A stretch of 64,000 bases of DNA from positions 3,737,501 through 3,801,500 of the forward strand of contig NZ_PNCO02000001.1 of assembly GCF_005886105.2 (NCBI RefSeq). The letters run 5' to 3'. The notes beneath the pieces are model-generated. The model saw only the letters and a program-made list of their open reading frames with translations, did no database searches and had not been told where the DNA came from. Position 1 is the stretch's first letter. Every line of letters begins with the position of its first letter. This DNA is from Pseudoalteromonas galatheae (GTDB taxonomy: Bacteria > Pseudomonadota > Gammaproteobacteria > Enterobacterales > Alteromonadaceae). Below are positions 22,701 to 31,437 of the stretch, in pieces. The position numbers and the translations under genes are program-made.

Positions 22701-23345
22701 GTGCAGTCCAATCGTATTAACGGGATTGTTGAACAAACGATGGCTTATCTAGATAACGAAATAGAGTTTGACGCCATGGCTGCGCTTTTCAAAGAGCAAA
22801 TATCCACCGAGTTTATGCGTATCGATGCCGATGAATACCACATGTATAGTCTGCGTCAATTTGTGTGGATGCTAGATGTTAAGCGTCGCAACAAACTGGT
22901 ACGTCTGCTTCTTAATCATGACTATCGCGGCTTTAAATTAATTGAAGCGCAAATGGAGCAACCTTGGTTGTTACACCAACTGGCACACAATGAAATTGAT
23001 TTTGAGACTTATCTATCAAACAGCGATGAGTATGAAGGTGAAGCATCCGAGGCCGGTATGGCATTTTTACTCGCCTGGTTATTTGATATCGGCGTTAAAT
23101 CCGAACACCTGATGCTGTTTTGTATTAAGCGCAGCCATTTTGACGTGTGTCGTGAGTTTATTGTGGCACATGCCCGTGGCCAATATGGCAGTTTTAAACA
23201 GAGTTTGAGCTACCTACACGCGGGTCGCCGCGCTGAACTTCCTGAAATATTAAGCCAAGAAGCAGATGCTGAAGTATTGCTAGCTCCATTGAAAAAAGAC
23301 AAATCTCGTAAGGTAAAAGAAGCAGTAAGCCATTACTGTAGTTAG
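19758..23345 (+). CDS. Uncharacterised large (1195-residue) cytoplasmic protein
   Basis: I do not recognise a family for this long protein. It has no signal peptide, membrane segment or nucleotide-binding motif that I can see. The sequence is rich in acidic, Trp, Tyr and His residues and looks mostly alpha-helical, with HEAT/ARM-like stretches. Acidic clusters occur (for example CDEDEEEDLSTYQP near residue 270). The C-terminus is basic (KKDKSRKVKEAV). The ribosome-binding site is weak. The uninterrupted frame over 3.6 kb shows it is a real gene. It may be co-transcribed with the 101-residue gene, and it ends at a strong hairpin. Confidence 0.8.
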   Translation: MNQFDKNQIITLDIQDPQQIKLALTQYKALLDEDRAFSDSQFDVEFKQLGKDGKRRLQPQDSGNNLKLLQSALNLGQEGGSHHYNHPIDDDTETYISEVILFAAALQYPEIKEVVVETAQAIVAYSRRQNDTDEMWLDDMRVFGVEALYMLAKTDIRYTFLLAQFFVPYWDDEHACGYESYLSSLLHEHGWHKEIIKAFIWCDNESFRSGMFQNDRYSDDCSYQPLGEYLCQHPEHYEQFKALVVARFQAEPVLLERVDTMCDEDEEEDLSTYQPVVSLYQSLFPHTCFYDDEEAKDSFMAMPFFGSTLENEAYDLQQKVQSQVVGPLVKIAQSAITARANYRAYLARDERKYELNYGSNLLKPLVLAMPQGESLWRYIESGEPHTVLETLCEVDVLELAKLHASDMAEHLIEQLSSFERNNQGIADELESVLSLVRGDLLTDHFSEEVEYTQPNGMVLTLTVRKDTETSLLQARAQQYLRVIDVFYYALGKREFSKYMMASLTEGDEALLSREAYYQRYTQLSLSDIESAAESAKAKNIQSIFHHFTNQDELLCRKHLKLVDEHFRSSRARCHPEQWPQSDMGLMTLASYHLHCDYNQRIGDDITEALVTYLNDNHIWQLAAQHIIQKCHKKSDHYNPENLGLSEEQIARICDHFTADTPRDDLVSILALVQPHLYRDECCRGDLYLNKFSEQQPSYQLFKDHDDDFQRFTLAAFLLRQLPLPLQNKADRLWQFIIALAPVRVARNVLRAYSDDHWDIEFNNILDGIDVYEHLSKAGIDSGILNAYEMSYQRYDFGRYVNWIEIYSEIVSDDTSMFGSMGRKKAKAMERGLAYINERTKVEFLHHVSLKHPEVAVDFDHDLRRAIDIFAQLNLHSWEHALAHESGKDCLYFGEGEKLPKKLHKAIVADSLSIHDKPCHVDGRSWEACTVLQQQGDNYVIVIADHEVPLAWYEDRLPSGPLLVFSEQVERAAIVKRVAELQVQSNRINGIVEQTMAYLDNEIEFDAMAALFKEQISTEFMRIDADEYHMYSLRQFVWMLDVKRRNKLVRLLLNHDYRGFKLIEAQMEQPWLLHQLAHNEIDFETYLSNSDEYEGEASEAGMAFLLAWLFDIGVKSEHLMLFCIKRSHFDVCREFIVAHARGQYGSFKQSLSYLHAGRRAELPEILSQEADAEVLLAPLKKDKSRKVKEAVSHYCS

Positions 23346-23351
23346 TGTATA

Positions 23352-23380
23352 GTCATACGCCCGAACATCGGGCGTATGAC
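23352..23380. terminator. Strong hairpin between convergent genes
   Basis: The perfect 13-bp stem GTCATACGCCCGA / TCGGGCGTATGAC has a 3-base loop, lying between the 1195-residue gene and mnmE. T-runs are poor on both sides, but the stem is strong and symmetric, so it probably serves both converging transcripts. Confidence 0.7.
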
Positions 23381-23416
23381 AACTCAAATATTTGGATTAT
23401 TTATCCGAAGCTCAGG

Positions 23417-24781
23417 TTATTTACCAATACAGAATGAGCTAAAGATTTTGCCTAGCAAATCATCTGAGGTGAATTCGCCGGTGATCTCATTGAGGTATTG
23501 CTGGGTTAGGCGCAGCTCTTCTGCCAGAATTTCACCGGCAATGTGCATCTCTAGCTGAGTTTGGCCTATTTCTAGGTGCTCAGCAGCGCGTTCTAGGGCG
23601 TCTAAATGACGACGACGAGCCATAAAGCCACCCTCAGTTGCACCTGTGAATCCAATACAGGCTTTCAGGTGTTCTCTCAATAAATCAATGCCTTGAATAT
23701 CTTTGGCACTCAGGCGAATAAGAGTATGGCCATCACTCGTTGTTGTGCCAATGGCTTCACCGCTCAAATCGACTTTATTGCGGATCACCGTAATCTCCAT
23801 ACCTTGCGGTAGTTGCTCAATAAAATCAGGCCAGATCTTCGCAGGATCGGTTTCGTGGGTTTCTGTGCCATCTACCATAAACAGTACATGATCGGCACCA
23901 CGGATTTCTTCCCAAGCACGCTCTATGCCTATCTGTTCTACTTTATCTGGACTATCACGAAGTCCTGCAGTGTCGATAATATGAAGCGGCATACCATCGA
24001 TATGAATGTGCTCACGCAGTACATCCCGTGTGGTACCTGCAATGTCTGTAACAATCGCGGCTTCACGGCCAGCTAAGGCATTGAGTAGCGATGATTTACC
24101 TGCGTTAGGACGACCTGCAATCACCACGCGCATACCTTCACGCATAATACTGCCTTGCTTGGCTTGTTTACGCACTTCAGCGAGTTGCTGAATAATGCTC
24201 TCAAGATCCCCTGCGACTTTACCATCTGACAGAAAATCAATTTCTTCATCGGGGAAATCAATTGCAGCTTCAACATACATACGAAGGTGAATTACTTTTT
24301 CGACCAATGCGTTGATATGTTTAGAGAAGTCACCTTGCAGTGAATGTAGTGCACTTTTTGCAGCTTGCTCGCTGGTGGCGTTGATCAAGTCTGCGATAGC
24401 TTCTGCTTGCGTTAAGTCTAGCTTGTCGTTCATAAAAGCACGTTCTGAGAACTCACCAGGCTTTGCCAAGCGCACTTGCTCGATTTGGCTTATCTCCTTT
24501 AGCAGCATATCAAGGACAACCGGACCACCGTGGCCTTGTAGCTCAAGCACATCTTCTCCTGTGAATGAGTTTGGTCCTTGAAAGAACAGCGCAATGCCTT
24601 GGTCAAGCTGTTCACCTGCTAGGGTGTTGAATGGCAGGTATTCGGCATAGCGAGTTTTAGGGCATTTACCTAAGATTTGCTCGGCGACCTCTTTGGCTTT
24701 ACTACCAGATACTCGAATAATGCCAACGCCACCGCGACCCGGAGCGGTAGCCTGTGCTGCTATGGTGTCTTGTGCAATCAT
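23417..24781 (-). CDS. mnmE: tRNA modification GTPase MnmE
   Basis: This 454-residue GTPase works with MnmG on U34 of tRNA. The N-terminal tetrahydrofolate-binding domain starts [20 protein letters not shown]. The G domain has the G1 loop GRPNAGKSS (residues 223-231), DIAGTTRD (246-253) and DTAGLRDS. The C-terminus ends with the invariant CIGK that contacts the substrate. Normal length. Elsewhere mnmE is usually next to yidC; here about 18 kb of other genes separate them. Confidence 0.98.
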   Translation of the reverse strand: MIAQDTIAAQATAPGRGGVGIIRVSGSKAKEVAEQILGKCPKTRYAEYLPFNTLAGEQLDQGIALFFQGPNSFTGEDVLELQGHGGPVVLDMLLKEISQIEQVRLAKPGEFSERAFMNDKLDLTQAEAIADLINATSEQAAKSALHSLQGDFSKHINALVEKVIHLRMYVEAAIDFPDEEIDFLSDGKVAGDLESIIQQLAEVRKQAKQGSIMREGMRVVIAGRPNAGKSSLLNALAGREAAIVTDIAGTTRDVLREHIHIDGMPLHIIDTAGLRDSPDKVEQIGIERAWEEIRGADHVLFMVDGTETHETDPAKIWPDFIEQLPQGMEITVIRNKVDLSGEAIGTTTSDGHTLIRLSAKDIQGIDLLREHLKACIGFTGATEGGFMARRRHLDALERAAEHLEIGQTQLEMHIAGEILAEELRLTQQYLNEITGEFTSDDLLGKIFSSFCIGK

Positions 24782-25153
24782 GATTTACTAATTCTAATGG
24801 AAATACGAGGTGATAAATGAATTGTACAGCAAAGCAACAGACTCAGCCATGCTGGGGCGTGTTTGCTGTTATAAACTGTAGCAAAAATGGATATGTAGTG
24901 AAGCATGAAGACTTGTACTGGATCAAGACAACGGCAAAAAAATGGTCGTTTATCTCATTTTTAATAAAAAAGACTTTATTTGTTCGTTTAATAGATAGTT
25001 AAATAGTATTAACTTCATTGAAGCAGGCATATAATGCTAGCTGAATGTCTTACTTTAAATACAGTGTGTTTTTGTTAAAATTGTGTGTCATGTTGGACGT
25101 CGTTTTGTAACCCAAAGCCAAGTTGGCTAGATGAATAATGTTAAGGAATTACG
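24782..25153. promoter_or_regulatory. Divergent promoter region mnmE / ToxR-like regulator
   Basis: These 372 A+T-rich bases lie between divergent start codons. They should hold both promoters. I see no convincing small ORF, RNA or repeat. Confidence 0.4.
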
Positions 25154-27493
25154 TTGTATAAATTCAAGGGCTATACTTTTGATTCGGTGCTTGGCGCGTT
25201 GTACCACCAAGAAGGCTCTATTCAATTACGCCCTAAACTTGCTCAGTTACTCGAATATTTTCTTATTAATGCGGGCCGTGTAATCACCAGAGAAGAATTG
25301 TTATCCGAAATCTGGATCAATGGTGAATATAGAGAAAGTTCACTTACTCAGAGTATTCGGGAGCTACGCAAACAGCTAAACGACAACGTTCATGACCCCG
25401 TATTCATTAAAACGTACCCTCAGCGTGGTTATATCTGGCTAACGGAAGTTGAATTAGAGCAAGAAGAAACGCAGCCCGAACCGGTCAATCAAAAAACATC
25501 TAATTTAGGACATAAAAATCCCTATATTCTTTTTATGGTCGTGGGTATTTTTGCTTTGGTTGTATCGGCTGGATTACTTTATCAATCAAACACAAACTCG
25601 ATTATAAATTCTACCGCACAAACCCAGCAAAACCATATTCGTCGAATATTAATCGCGCCATTTATTAATGAAACTGGCGAAACAAAACTTGATTGGTTGA
25701 ATTATAGTCTCAGGCATATGCTGATCGAAGGGTTAAAGGAATTACCAAATTATAATGTTGTCCCTGATAATACCGCTTTACAGTTGCTTGCGGCAGAAAG
25801 CCCCAAATTTAGTAATCAGGAACAAGCCTTAGATAGTATTGTGGTAAGTGGTCGAGCTGATCAGTGGATGTTAGCATCAGTTTCTCAAGAGTTTGGCCGA
25901 TTTGTGTTTAGGTACCAGCTATCGCAGCCAAATGGGGAGCGGAAAGAAGGAGTGATTTATAGTGAGGGGCTAGACTTATCACTTCCTGATTTGGCAAATA
26001 GCTTTATCAAACAATTTAACAAAGGAACCAATAAATTAAGTACTTTTAAGGTGTCTGATAATCAATTCTCAACCAAAGATTACTTAGAAGGGCTGCACGC
26101 ACTAGAGACTCATGGTGTTGGTTTAGCTATTCGATATTTTGAAGCATCTAGCTTGCATGATCCAAGTAACACCCATGCATTGATAGAGTTGGCTCGTTCA
26201 TACTGGCGAACAGGGCAGGTTGAGAAAGCACAAGCACTTTTTGCAAAGCTAGAAGAAGATACAGAACTGCAGGCTCAGTCTAATTTACGTGTACGGTTGT
26301 TGTTTTATTGGGGGGAATTGGAACAAGTATTAGGGAATTACGAAGAGTCCGAAAGACTGCTCAAGTTGGCGTTGGCAAATAGTGAAGAGCTCTCAAATGA
26401 AGTGATCCGCTCACGTATTTATTTGGTACTTTCAGATGTTGCGTCAAAACAGCAAAAATGGGAACTGTACAAAGATTACGTCAATCTGTCGAAAGTCGGT
26501 ATTAACTTACAAAATGATGTCAGCACAGAAGCGACGCGGCTTTACTACATTGGTAGTCCACCAGCTGCGAGGCCTGAGCAGGTCACCGATGTTAATTTAA
26601 ACGAAAGCTTAGAAAGCTTGCACCGCTCTCTTAGTTATTATCAAAAAAATAATAACTTGAGTTTATTAATGCAAACGTATTTTGCGATTGGTCAGAACTT
26701 TGTTGCTGATATTAACAGCCGAGCGAAGGCCTTAAAAAAGGCGTTGGAGCTAGCAATAGAGCAAGAAGAAATCATTTATAAGATTAAGATCGCAAATTAT
26801 CTTGGCTTCTTTTACATTCAGCTTCACGACGGGCAGCGAGCATTAAAGTATCTGCAAATTGCGCAAAGTGAGTTTAATACTGGACTAGAAAACTCGCCGC
26901 TTTACTATCGCAATCGCCTGCTTGAAGCTATGGGGAAAATGGATCTGGGGATTAGTTTAGTCGATCCTGATTTACTTGATGCTGCCGACGGTATCTTTAC
27001 TGAAATGGAATCATCCAATGTCAGAGATTATCCTCACATACAGGCTGATGCACACTTATTACATGGGTGGACATTATTGATCAAGCAGGAGTATCAAAAA
27101 GCATTACCTAAATTAACGAGAGCACAGATTAAATACCAATCTTTAGGATTAAATGACTCTAAGGCGTATGCGGATTATTCTTTAATGTACGCTTATTTGC
27201 AGCTAGGTAATTACAGCAAGGCTATTGAACTGTTTGATGATAGCAAGAATAAAAAGTTATTATTTGATTATGCGGCGATCGCGCACTTACAGCTGGAGCA
27301 GTTTGATGAGGCAGAAAAGCTGTTGCTGCAAAGTAAATCGAGCTTTTCTGGGTTGTGGAGAGAGCAAGATGAGCGCTTATTAGGCTTTGCAACGCGTGTC
27401 ATGCCGATCCAAAATGACAACTCAATAAGTACCTTGATAGATCAGTGGCAAAAACCTTACTCCGTTTACTGTGAATCAGAGTGGGGAATGTAA
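25154..27493 (+). CDS. ToxR/CadC-type membrane regulator with periplasmic TPR domain
   Basis: This 779-residue protein has an OmpR-type winged helix at about residues 5-97, with the typical end VFIKTYPQRGYIWL. A linker and one membrane helix (about 123-143) follow. Next comes a predicted periplasmic region with a TolB-like section (RRILIAPFINETGE) and many tetratricopeptide-like helices (EQVLGNYEESERLLKLALANS and others). Translation begins at TTG, with AAGGA six bases upstream; no usable ATG is near. It is the only transcription-factor gene next to the quinolone-type operon and is transcribed towards it. It is therefore the best candidate regulator in this window, by position only. Confidence 0.85.
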   Translation: MYKFKGYTFDSVLGALYHQEGSIQLRPKLAQLLEYFLINAGRVITREELLSEIWINGEYRESSLTQSIRELRKQLNDNVHDPVFIKTYPQRGYIWLTEVELEQEETQPEPVNQKTSNLGHKNPYILFMVVGIFALVVSAGLLYQSNTNSIINSTAQTQQNHIRRILIAPFINETGETKLDWLNYSLRHMLIEGLKELPNYNVVPDNTALQLLAAESPKFSNQEQALDSIVVSGRADQWMLASVSQEFGRFVFRYQLSQPNGERKEGVIYSEGLDLSLPDLANSFIKQFNKGTNKLSTFKVSDNQFSTKDYLEGLHALETHGVGLAIRYFEASSLHDPSNTHALIELARSYWRTGQVEKAQALFAKLEEDTELQAQSNLRVRLLFYWGELEQVLGNYEESERLLKLALANSEELSNEVIRSRIYLVLSDVASKQQKWELYKDYVNLSKVGINLQNDVSTEATRLYYIGSPPAARPEQVTDVNLNESLESLHRSLSYYQKNNNLSLLMQTYFAIGQNFVADINSRAKALKKALELAIEQEEIIYKIKIANYLGFFYIQLHDGQRALKYLQIAQSEFNTGLENSPLYYRNRLLEAMGKMDLGISLVDPDLLDAADGIFTEMESSNVRDYPHIQADAHLLHGWTLLIKQEYQKALPKLTRAQIKYQSLGLNDSKAYADYSLMYAYLQLGNYSKAIELFDDSKNKKLLFDYAAIAHLQLEQFDEAEKLLLQSKSSFSGLWREQDERLLGFATRVMPIQNDNSISTLIDQWQKPYSVYCESEWGM

Positions 27494-27510
27494 TCCCCAC
27501 TTGGTTTTTA
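27481..27510 (+). terminator. Terminator overlapping the regulator stop codon
   Basis: GTGGGGA (27,481-27,487) and TCCCCAC (27,494-27,500) flank a six-base loop, followed by TTGGTTTTTA. The stem begins inside the last codons of the regulator gene. Confidence 0.7.
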
Positions 27511-27998
27511 GTGATGCCTCTAGAAGCATAAGCTTTGGATAAGGGGGCGTTTGACGATAAATTTATAGGCCCGCTTTACCTACAGAATAGGTATGAGCTG
27601 GTAACAAGAAGCGAGTGCTATCGAGCGCTTTCTTCTTGAGGTCTAGATATCGTGAAAACACGCATTTATTGCTCCGCACTTTCACCTATAAAACTAAAAA
27701 CACACATAAAGTCAAAGTGTTATTGTCTTTGTGTTTTATCCTCTCAGCTCTATTTTTAGGCTTGGAATTTAGTTCTACATAAGACATTTTTTAATGTGCC
27801 TAGTACCGGGTTTACTCTCTCAATTGACCAGAAACTTAATCGACTTGGTACGCTAAACCTTGTTCTTTCTTCGTAAACTAGCCTTCCTTGCTCTGTGTCA
27901 TTTTTTAACTCGAGTAGCCTATTTGGCATTTCAATTTCTCATTCCTAAATTTTTAGACATTTACTATCCAGTCAATCGTTACCTTATCAATGTTTTGT

Positions 27999-28029
27999 TT
28001 TTGTTAATTCGTTTTGTGTTTTGTTAATT
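27999..28029 (+). promoter_or_regulatory. Tandem TTTTGTTAATT repeats, 20-bp phase
   Basis: TTTTGTTAATT occurs at 27,999-28,009 and 28,019-28,029, a start-to-start distance of 20 bp, close to two helical turns. This geometry suits a dimeric or tandem-bound regulator on one face of the DNA. It lies about 480 bases before the pqsA-like start. Confidence 0.45.
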
Positions 28030-28178
28030 GTCATCTCTTGCGTAAATTTATATAAAAAAGCGTATTGGTGAGTTCCCCTTAGAATTAATCAGCGCTTCAT
28101 TAGGCTGTCTTTTTAGATTTTTAATAAAACTTAGCTACAAAAAAGAAAAACAAATAAAAGCTTTTTAATCATGCGTTT

Positions 28179-28195
28179 ATTAGTTTTTAACTAAT
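28179..28195. promoter_or_regulatory. Palindrome, possible operator
   Basis: ATTAGTT and AACTAAT form a perfect palindrome with a TTT centre. It lies about 310 bases upstream of the pqsA-like gene and has no T-tail of terminator type. An operator role is inference. Confidence 0.35.
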
Positions 28196-28428
28196 CATGG
28201 TTATGGGCTTTTTATCTATTTTAGATATCTTTGATGTCTTTTTTGTCGCTATGGGTGTTCATTCTCCGCTACTTTATGTGCGCACTTTACATGGCCTGGG
28301 AATGAGGGTGTTTAGTAATAAACAACAGGTTGTGTTGTAAATTTTGTGTGTTGAAGGTTTCTATTGTTTATTTTTTGTGTCTTTTGGCGCGGTGGTCAAT
28401 AGAAGCGGAAACTTTAAAGGACGGGGAA

Positions 28429-28512
28429 ATGATTACATTAAATGGCAACAACAGGGTGGTTAAGACAGTAATAAGAACCTTCTTTGACAACTCGAAGGAA
28501 TGGTTAAGATGA
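28429..28512 (+). CDS. Possible 27-residue leader peptide coupled to the pqsA-like gene
   Basis: The ATG is preceded by AAAGGACGGGGAA, a better ribosome-binding site than that of many neighbours. The frame runs MITLNGNNRVVKTVIRTFF and ends WLR. Its TGA overlaps the ATG of the pqsA-like gene (ATGA), the classic sign of translational coupling. It is not rich in a regulatory amino acid (one Trp, two adjacent Phe), so classical attenuation is not supported. It could be chance; short length limits confidence. Confidence 0.4.
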   Translation: MITLNGNNRVVKTVIRTFFDNSKEWLR

Positions 28513-30008
28513 GTAATACAATTAACTTAGCCGAGCGTTGGCTGCACCATTGTGAAGTACCAGAGAAAATAGCAATTGCTCATCAGGACTGCGAAATTAC
28601 GTATGAGCAATTAAAAAGTTCGATGGCTAAGTTGGCGAGTGCCTTTGAACAAATCGGTCTACAAAAAGACAGCCGTGTCGTTATCGGATTAAATGACAGT
28701 CCAATACTACACACTTGTTTTCTAGCTAGTTTGGCGTTTGGCGCGATCCCTATCGTGATCAACCCGAAGCTGAGTGAGTCTGCGCTTACTTACATTATTG
28801 GCGACAGCGATGCGAGTATTTATGTATCTGAGGAAAATGGCAGAACCACTTTCCAGTTTTTTCATCAAGGCAATAAAACCAACAAAGTTACTTACCAAAC
28901 CATGCTTAGTTATGGGGATGTAGCTTGGAATAACTATTTTTTCCGTGATCCCAGTGATGTTGCGTTTATGCAATATACTTCAGGCACGACAGGCAATCCA
29001 AAAGGTGTGATGCACTCTAGCGAAAATGCACTGTACATTGCACAGTATTTTGCCAAAAACACTCTGGGTGCAACCCAACAAGATGTTTTCTATTCGCTTG
29101 CTAAGTCATTCTTTGGTTATGGCTTGGGCAATAGTTTGATTTTTCCATTAGAGCTTCAAGCGACAGTCGTGCTCGATAGTGAGTGGCCAACAATAGAACG
29201 TGTAGCGGCAAACTTGAGTCGCTATCAGCCTACTTTATTCTTTGGTGTTCCCGCTATATATCACGGCTTAGCCTCACTTCATAATAGCCATGCTATCGTT
29301 AGCTCCGTGCGATTAGCTATTTCAGCGGGCTCAGCATTGCCTTCTGGTATTTTCAATAGTTGGGATCAGCAGTTTGGGCTTCGGATCGTTGACGGTCTGG
29401 GTTCAACGGAGTTGTGCCACATATTTTGCTCACATACGCCACAAACAGCGAGTTGTAATAGCCTAGGTAAGCCGCTATCAGGATATGAAGTGTCTATCCG
29501 AGATGCAAATCAGCAGCCCGTTGCGCAGGGGAAAACAGGGAACTTATGGGTGAAAGGGCCCAGTATGGCATTGGGTTATTGGAAAAATTCGGCCGCCACT
29601 CAGAACAAGTTCGTTGATGGTTGGTATAACTCTGGTGATTTAGCTGCCATTGACGAAAATGGAGAACTGCATTTCAAAGGCCGTTCGGACGATCTCTTTA
29701 AAGTAAATGGCCGTTGGGTTGTGCCTTCTGAAATAGAAGTTAAGTTAGCGCATAACTTTCCTACCATTCTTGAACTCGCCATGGTTCCTTATGAAGCAGA
29801 CGATGGTTTCATTAAACCAAGCCTTTGGGTGGTGCCTCGCCAGGGGGTCGATAGCCACTCTTTGAAGCGCGAAGTTAATCACTGGTGTTCACAAAACCTA
29901 TCAAGCTATCAACGTCCAAACCTGATCACGATGATTGATGCGTTACCAAGAAATGATAATGGCAAAGTGGTTCGCAAACGCCTCATGCATTTAGAGGAAG
30001 TGGCATAA
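28509..30008 (+). CDS. pqsA: Anthranilate-CoA ligase-like enzyme (PqsA-like)
   Basis: This 499-residue ANL-superfamily ligase is of the benzoate-CoA ligase type. The P-loop MQYTSGTTGNPKGVMHS, the A5 motif GLGSTELCHIF, the A7 motif YNSGDLAAID and hinge FKGRSDDLFKVNGRWVVPSEIE are all visible. The C-terminal lysine region NDNGKVVRKRL is present too. In Pseudomonas, PqsA activates anthranilate to anthraniloyl-CoA. Neighbouring dedicated anthranilate synthase and PqsBCDE-like genes make that the likely substrate here. An ATG nine bases upstream (28,500) is possible, but AAGGA at 28,495-28,499 fits this start. It is the first gene of an eleven-gene operon. Confidence 0.88.
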   Translation: MSNTINLAERWLHHCEVPEKIAIAHQDCEITYEQLKSSMAKLASAFEQIGLQKDSRVVIGLNDSPILHTCFLASLAFGAIPIVINPKLSESALTYIIGDSDASIYVSEENGRTTFQFFHQGNKTNKVTYQTMLSYGDVAWNNYFFRDPSDVAFMQYTSGTTGNPKGVMHSSENALYIAQYFAKNTLGATQQDVFYSLAKSFFGYGLGNSLIFPLELQATVVLDSEWPTIERVAANLSRYQPTLFFGVPAIYHGLASLHNSHAIVSSVRLAISAGSALPSGIFNSWDQQFGLRIVDGLGSTELCHIFCSHTPQTASCNSLGKPLSGYEVSIRDANQQPVAQGKTGNLWVKGPSMALGYWKNSAATQNKFVDGWYNSGDLAAIDENGELHFKGRSDDLFKVNGRWVVPSEIEVKLAHNFPTILELAMVPYEADDGFIKPSLWVVPRQGVDSHSLKREVNHWCSQNLSSYQRPNLITMIDALPRNDNGKVVRKRLMHLEEVA

Positions 30009-30009
30009 C

Positions 30010-31437
30010 ATGACTGAGTTGCAGAAAATTTATAGCCAAGTCGATACACTTGATTATGGTGACGGTGATGTAATGCGCTTTTATCGTCGCTTTGCAGCGG
30101 ATAGCTACTCGTTTGTATATGAGTTTAATAACGCCGCAACCAAAGCTATTCCGCCTCGGTACAGCTTGGTAGGTCTATCCTCTTTGGCAAAAATTGTACT
30201 TAAAAATAACAAGTTAATGTATTGCTGTGGCAATGATGTCATTTTCGAACAGCAGTTTGATTGTGTAACACAGGCTTGGACCAAATTAGAGGAATTAACT
30301 GCAAATACAGAGTTTGTACTTAACCCAGAGATTGAGCTGTTTGAGTTTGGCTGGTTAGGTATTTGGGGTTATGAAAGCATCCGTTACTTTGAGCCACATA
30401 AGTTACCTGATCCAGAGTTGCCAGACTTAACACAATCTTCGGATGTTGAGTTAATGCTTCCACAGCAGATGGCGATTTTTGACCATAAGGAAAAGCAGGC
30501 CAAGCTTGTCACTTTTTCATCTGTCCCACAACACAGTAATACTGGCTTAATTGAGCGGTTACACTCTTGGCCTCAAGATTCGGTTGATGGCCCAGTACAG
30601 TTTAATTTCAAGCAAGACGAATTTAAGCAAACAGTAGATAAGCTCAAACAAAACATAAAAGACGGCGAAATCATGCAGGCCGTCTTATCACAGCGAATGC
30701 AGATCCCTGTGTCTGGATGTGGGCTGGATTTTTTTACACAGCTTAGAAGAGTAAGCCCTTCTCCTTATCAATTCTATATTCGTTTAAATGCTGGGTGTTT
30801 GTTTGGCGCATCGCCAGAGACGCTTGTGCGTAATGATAATGGCGAGCTTGTTTCTTTTCCAATGGCGGGCACTCGCCACAGACAAGCCTGTGAGGTCGAG
30901 AATGCGCGGCTAGAGCAGGAACTATTGCAAGACGAAAAAGAGCTTGCTGAGCACTTGATGCTGATTGATTTAGCCAGAAATGACCTCGGTCGAGTGTCTG
31001 ATCCTGCTACTGTCAGTGTTCCTCGCAAAATGACTGTGGAGCACTTTTCTCATGTGATGCATATCACATCACAGGTGAGTGCATCACTAAACAAACAGCA
31101 TAGTAATTTTGATTTGATTAAAGCCACATTGCCAGCAGGTACATTAAGTGGTGCACCAAAGATACGTGCGATGCAGCTGTTGGATAAATACGAGCAAGTC
31201 AGGCGTGGGTTTTATGGTGGCGGGGTTGGCATATTGAATAACCAGCTACTTGATCTGGCAATTATTATTCGCTCCGCGTACATCAAAAATGGCTATCTCA
31301 ACATTCAGGCGGGGGCTGGCATTGTGACCGACTCAAACCCTGAAAGTGAATGGCAAGAAACTATGAATAAAAGTCGGGCAATGCTGGTTGCACTGGGCAT
31401 TGCCGAATCTCAGGATAAGGAAGCTGCCACATGTTAG
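30010..31437 (+). CDS. Anthranilate synthase component I (PhnA/TrpE-like), pathway-dedicated
   Basis: This 475-residue chorismate-using enzyme has all the core motifs: GCLFGASPETLVR, FPMAGTRHR, ELAEHLMLIDLARNDLGRVS, LPAGTLSGAPKIRAMQLLD, RGFYGGGVG and IQAGAGIVTDSNPESEWQET. It makes anthranilate from chorismate and ammonia supplied by the next gene product. The N-terminal tryptophan-binding LLES motif of feedback-inhibited TrpE is replaced by FVYEF (residues 35-39). This suggests, but does not prove, Trp insensitivity as in secondary-metabolite synthases. It begins one base after the pqsA-like stop. No other trp genes are present, so a biosynthetic-cluster role is favoured. Aminodeoxychorismate synthase is less likely. 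Confidence 0.88.
   Translation: MTELQKIYSQVDTLDYGDGDVMRFYRRFAADSYSFVYEFNNAATKAIPPRYSLVGLSSLAKIVLKNNKLMYCCGNDVIFEQQFDCVTQAWTKLEELTANTEFVLNPEIELFEFGWLGIWGYESIRYFEPHKLPDPELPDLTQSSDVELMLPQQMAIFDHKEKQAKLVTFSSVPQHSNTGLIERLHSWPQDSVDGPVQFNFKQDEFKQTVDKLKQNIKDGEIMQAVLSQRMQIPVSGCGLDFFTQLRRVSPSPYQFYIRLNAGCLFGASPETLVRNDNGELVSFPMAGTRHRQACEVENARLEQELLQDEKELAEHLMLIDLARNDLGRVSDPATVSVPRKMTVEHFSHVMHITSQVSASLNKQHSNFDLIKATLPAGTLSGAPKIRAMQLLDKYEQVRRGFYGGGVGILNNQLLDLAIIIRSAYIKNGYLNIQAGAGIVTDSNPESEWQETMNKSRAMLVALGIAESQDKEAATC

Larger units (their letters stand above)
27511..28428 (+). promoter_or_regulatory. Long upstream region of the quinolone-type operon
   Basis: About 0.9 kb of A+T-rich DNA without a convincing gene lies between the regulator terminator and the operon. 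It holds two copies of TTTTGTTAATT exactly 20 bp apart and a 17-bp palindrome at 28,179-28,195. A hairpin-like element lies near 27,605-27,637. The operon promoter must be in the right half, but I cannot place its -35/-10 elements with confidence. Length and repeats suggest complex control. Confidence 0.5.

Noticed and set aside
23417..23440. The 3' end of mnmE resembles the attachment site used by SGI1-type islands.
   Set aside because: The sequence TTCTGTATTGGTAAATAA is simply the conserved mnmE end. I found no second copy in the window and no integrase or excisionase gene next to it.
24817..25002. Small ORF between mnmE and the ToxR-like gene.
   Set aside because: It has no good ribosome-binding site, an unremarkable composition and sits in a promoter region.
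28330..28428. Extended upstream form of the leader ORF starting at 28,330.
   Set aside because: The upstream part has no ribosome-binding site; only the start at 28,429 has one.
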